Source: an uncultured Lachnospiraceae bacterium (GTDB lineage Bacteria; Bacillota; Clostridia; Lachnospirales; Lachnospiraceae). From it: DNA of 6,500 bases. Location of the stretch: contig CAMWLB010000176.1 of assembly GCA_947174985.1 (NCBI GenBank), positions 1 through 6,500 on the forward strand. Reading direction: 5' to 3'. This document shows positions 4,228 through 6,500 of the stretch, piece after piece. Position 1 is the stretch's first letter, and each line of letters starts with the position of its first letter. Both the position numbers and the translations under genes were made by a program. The notes below the pieces were generated by a model. That model saw only the letters and a program-made list of their open reading frames with translations, was not told the DNA's origin and ran no database searches.

Positions 4228-6354
4228 TTACGCGCATTCGATATACCGGATGAATGTTTTTCCATGTCCTTTGTTCACCCCTGCCTCTGTTTCCGCAGGG
4301 TAATATTTCCCTTTATGGGTGAAAGGCGCAACGCCATCCACATACCCGGAGCCGCCTGCGCCGGATTCACCTTTTGTGCCATAGTTGCCGCCGAACCACC
4401 CTCCGCCGCCTCCGGCATAGCAGGTGCTGCTTGACGAGCTATAAGACGGTGCAGAGCCAAAGTTTGTGGAAGAACTGCTGGAGGTGGAAATCTGCCGCCC
4501 TCCAAGAGCGCCGCCTGAACCATCTCCACCCCGTTCTCCTCCACCATCACCGCCTTTGTGGATTGTACCATTGTCTATTGCCCCGCCTCCACCGCCGCCT
4601 GCTACGATCAGCACACAGCTACGGTTAGCATAACTTAATCCGCTGGAACTGGTCGAGCCGAGATATCCCGACTTTGTTCCCACATGGGTGGCACCACCAC
4701 CGCCTCCGCCATACTGCTTGTTGCTCGAATAATTGTACCCATAAGCACCACCGTTCGTCCCTGGATATGTCCCGCTTGCCATTCCGCCGTTATAGATATA
4801 GATTACCTCATCCTTTTTCATCTTCTTATAGCCTTTGGAATGCCCGCCAAGACCTCCCTCTGCCACAAGGTTATCCACCTTTGCTTCCCCGCCTGCGCCG
4901 CCCCATACCTCAAATTCATAGATACCGTCCTGTGGGATAACAAATGTCACATAGCTGCCTGTATAGGGGAAATCATACTCCGTGGTCACCCACATGGCGT
5001 AAAGAGTGGCATCCGCAGGGAACACCCCTTCTTCCCCCGGTTTATAGCTTGGCGTGGAGAGGGAATCTGTACTCCATCCGCAGAAAGACATATTTTTTCT
5101 CGTGTAGGGGCTTGCCGGGGCTGTGGTCGGCTCGCTCTGTGCATTCCCATTATTGTAGTAGCAGAAAGCCGTGAAACTCTCCTTTGCTCCGCTCACCGTC
5201 AAAGTACCACCGTTTGGCATCAGCCCAATAGTCATCTGCTTTTTGAACACCGCATAGAGCGTGACTGGTTCCTCACCGCTGATGATAAACTCGGAAAGCA
5301 CCTTCTTTTCAGCAGAACTATCCTGCCGCCACCCCACAAAGGCATATCCCTCCAGCGCGGCGGGCGGCGCTGTGGCAATGGCATCTTCCTTATCCGGCAC
5401 GGTACGCTCCAAGGCATAGCCAGTGTCGATCTGGTATGTTACCTTGATGCCTGCGGCATACACCTTATCCTCGCCCACGAAAATCCGCGTCACCCTTTTG
5501 GTAGCGGCATCCTCATAGCAAAGGTAAATGGTGCTTGCACTGTAGCTTTTCAGTTCCCGGTATTCCTTTACGCTCAACAGTTTCATCACAAGGCCAGTGC
5601 TGCTCATCATCTCCGCCATCTTAGAATCCATCGTTTTCATGGAATTTTCCAAAGTACCCGTTGTGGAAATAAGACTGTCCAGCTCCCCGATGATGTTCCT
5701 TGCCGTAAATACCGCCGTGCCGTCCAGCACCATATCCCCGGCTTTCGTGATCCTCGAATAACCGGAAGGCTCATAGGCGGCTGTGGTCCCTGCCTGTGTG
5801 CAGACAAAAGTTGCCCACCCAGGAGCGCCCACTGCCGTTACTGCATCACCTACGGAATAAGATGTGGCACGGGTGAGGGTTTCCCCTCCGCCGCCTCCAC
5901 CGCCGCCTCCGGCTTTCAGCGTGGGGAATACTTTGGTCAGACCGCTCAATCCAGCGGAGGATACGGTAAAAATGGCAAGTTCCAGATCATAGGAGGAATT
6001 GTTATAGTTGATGTTCACATCCGCATCCAGCGGGGGAAGCTCTGCCGCCGTCTGCGCCAGTATCTTGATAGGCTCATCCGTGTTGGATAAATCCAGATGG
6101 ATATATACCCTGCCGTCCAGCGTTTCCCCCACATCCGCAAGGCGCACATCAATCTCCGTTTCATACACTTCAAAAAAGCGTCCCCGGATCATGCCAAATC
6201 CCTGCGAGATGTGCAGCACATTCCCTCTTGCGTAGGTCACTTCACAGCCTTTGAAGATGCCGCTGCCGGGAACTGCCGTCTCGTAAATAATGGCATCGTC
6301 CTGTGGTGTGACATTCCCGCCTTTGTATGTTTTGAGTACGATATTGTCAGCCAT
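4228..6354 (-). CDS. Tail fibre/baseplate adhesin with InlB-like repeats and glycine-rich tip
   Basis: A 708-residue structural protein, probably the host-recognition fibre or baseplate appendage. In order: an N-terminal phage-attachment domain (about 1-147) like those at the start of clostridial prophage fibre proteins; a nine-glycine linker (149-157); a small module with YSVGDAVTA and FVCTQAGTTAAYEPSG (about 160-213), common in fibres and resembling a carbohydrate-binding module; a helical, probably trimerising stretch (about 222-268); two InlB B-type repeats (about 300-371 with YAFVGW and VTLYAVF, and about 374-456 with MSFCGW and ATLYAMW); and a C-terminal glycine-rich domain (about 460-708) with many GGGGGG and GGAGG runs plus poly-Ser. 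That last domain resembles the Gly_rich family and the polyglycine tips of phage adhesins. The ATG at 6354 has AAGGAGG at 6362-6368. Role and receptor are inferred; no enzymatic motif is visible. Confidence 0.88.
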   Translation of the reverse strand: MADNIVLKTYKGGNVTPQDDAIIYETAVPGSGIFKGCEVTYARGNVLHISQGFGMIRGRFFEVYETEIDVRLADVGETLDGRVYIHLDLSNTDEPIKILAQTAAELPPLDADVNINYNNSSYDLELAIFTVSSAGLSGLTKVFPTLKAGGGGGGGGGETLTRATSYSVGDAVTAVGAPGWATFVCTQAGTTAAYEPSGYSRITKAGDMVLDGTAVFTARNIIGELDSLISTTGTLENSMKTMDSKMAEMMSSTGLVMKLLSVKEYRELKSYSASTIYLCYEDAATKRVTRIFVGEDKVYAAGIKVTYQIDTGYALERTVPDKEDAIATAPPAALEGYAFVGWRQDSSAEKKVLSEFIISGEEPVTLYAVFKKQMTIGLMPNGGTLTVSGAKESFTAFCYYNNGNAQSEPTTAPASPYTRKNMSFCGWSTDSLSTPSYKPGEEGVFPADATLYAMWVTTEYDFPYTGSYVTFVIPQDGIYEFEVWGGAGGEAKVDNLVAEGGLGGHSKGYKKMKKDEVIYIYNGGMASGTYPGTNGGAYGYNYSSNKQYGGGGGGATHVGTKSGYLGSTSSSGLSYANRSCVLIVAGGGGGGAIDNGTIHKGGDGGGERGGDGSGGALGGRQISTSSSSSTNFGSAPSYSSSSSTCYAGGGGGWFGGNYGTKGESGAGGSGYVDGVAPFTHKGKYYPAETEAGVNKGHGKTFIRYIECA
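5884..5910 (-). repeat. GGN codon run coding a nine-glycine linker
   Basis: Nine consecutive glycine codons with the imperfect 12-nt period GGAGGCGGCGGT/GGAGGCGGCGGA. They join the N-terminal attachment domain of the tail adhesin to its distal part. Such a tract is a likely flexible hinge and may change length by slippage. Confidence 0.8.
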
Positions 6355-6500
6355 TTTCCTGCCTCCTTAAAATCTTAGTCAAGTCCAGACGCACCGTGCC
6401 GAAAACCAGCTTTGTATTCCTGCCCCGCTCCCTCCCGGTCAGAATGCTCCGGTAGCTCTGCCCGTCCGAGATAATATCCGCCACCTGCCCGAACTCCAAT
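6347..6500 (-). CDS. 3' end of an unidentified phage structural gene
   Basis: The final 50 residues of a frame that enters from the right edge and stops with TGA at 6347-6349. It overlaps the start of the tail adhesin by 8 bp, so the two are probably coupled. The visible part includes VADIISDGQSYRSILTG and ends TKILRRQENG; the ribosome site of the next gene is read as codons within it. I do not recognise the family from this fragment. Its position before the fibre gene suggests a tail or baseplate component, but that rests on context only. Confidence 0.7.
   Translation of the reverse strand, partial: LEFGQVADIISDGQSYRSILTGRERGRNTKLVFGTVRLDLTKILRRQENG

Noticed and set aside
4228..4970. Diversity-generating retroelement variable region in the tail adhesin tip
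   Set aside because: No reverse transcriptase, no template repeat and no accessory gene is present in the window, and repetition in the tip is explained by glycine and serine codons.
5880..5912. CRISPR-like short repeats in the GC-rich tract
   Set aside because: The repeats are contiguous in-frame glycine codons without spacers.
4684..6090. Long open frame on the plus strand (468 codons) opposite the tail adhesin
   Set aside because: It is antisense to a well-supported gene, has no credible ribosome site or domain, and its length follows from the GC-rich, glycine-rich codons of the opposite strand.

Overview
The window is the integration-proximal end of a temperate phage (prophage) in a low-to-mid GC Firmicute. 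A gut clostridium of the Lachnospiraceae type is the best guess, from the style of the tail, holin and amidase proteins, the strong AAGGAGG ribosome sites and the Tn916-type integrase. That placement is inference, because no rRNA or host housekeeping gene is present. Every gene I can support lies on the minus strand, so the reading order runs from the right edge to the left.

Right to left: (1) the 3' end of an unidentified phage gene (6347-6500), overlapping by 8 bp (2) a 708-residue tail fibre/baseplate adhesin (4228-6354) with two InlB-like repeats and a glycine-rich tip. Then comes the lysis cassette: (3) a family-4 holin (3772-4176) and (4) a three-domain endolysin, amidase plus glucosaminidase plus SH3 (2385-3698). 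An intrinsic-terminator-like hairpin sits just upstream of each of these two genes. Next is the integration/excision module: (5) a Tn916 Xis-like protein (2136-2363) placed 21 bp after the endolysin, (6) a second, diverged Xis paralogue (1794-2039), (7) a third small protein with a similar winged-helix layout (1558-1797), and (8) a Tn916-family tyrosine integrase (312-1586). The last three overlap one another and are probably translationally coupled. The integrase ends in a textbook terminator with a UUCG loop (281-305).

Beyond that terminator the DNA becomes AT-rich (about 30% GC by hand count, against about 50-55% in the late genes). It carries a promoter and the 5' part of a small CxxC protein gene that runs off the left edge (1-206). 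The prophage/host junction should lie near here, but one end alone cannot fix it. This gene is either the first host gene or a cargo (moron) gene.

Together the genes cover host recognition, lysis, excision and integration. The points most worth a second look are the terminators inside the lysis cassette with no room for promoters behind them, the run of three excisionase-like genes with one attached to the lysis operon, and the truncated CxxC gene behind the integrase. No stretch longer than 300 bases lacks a gene.
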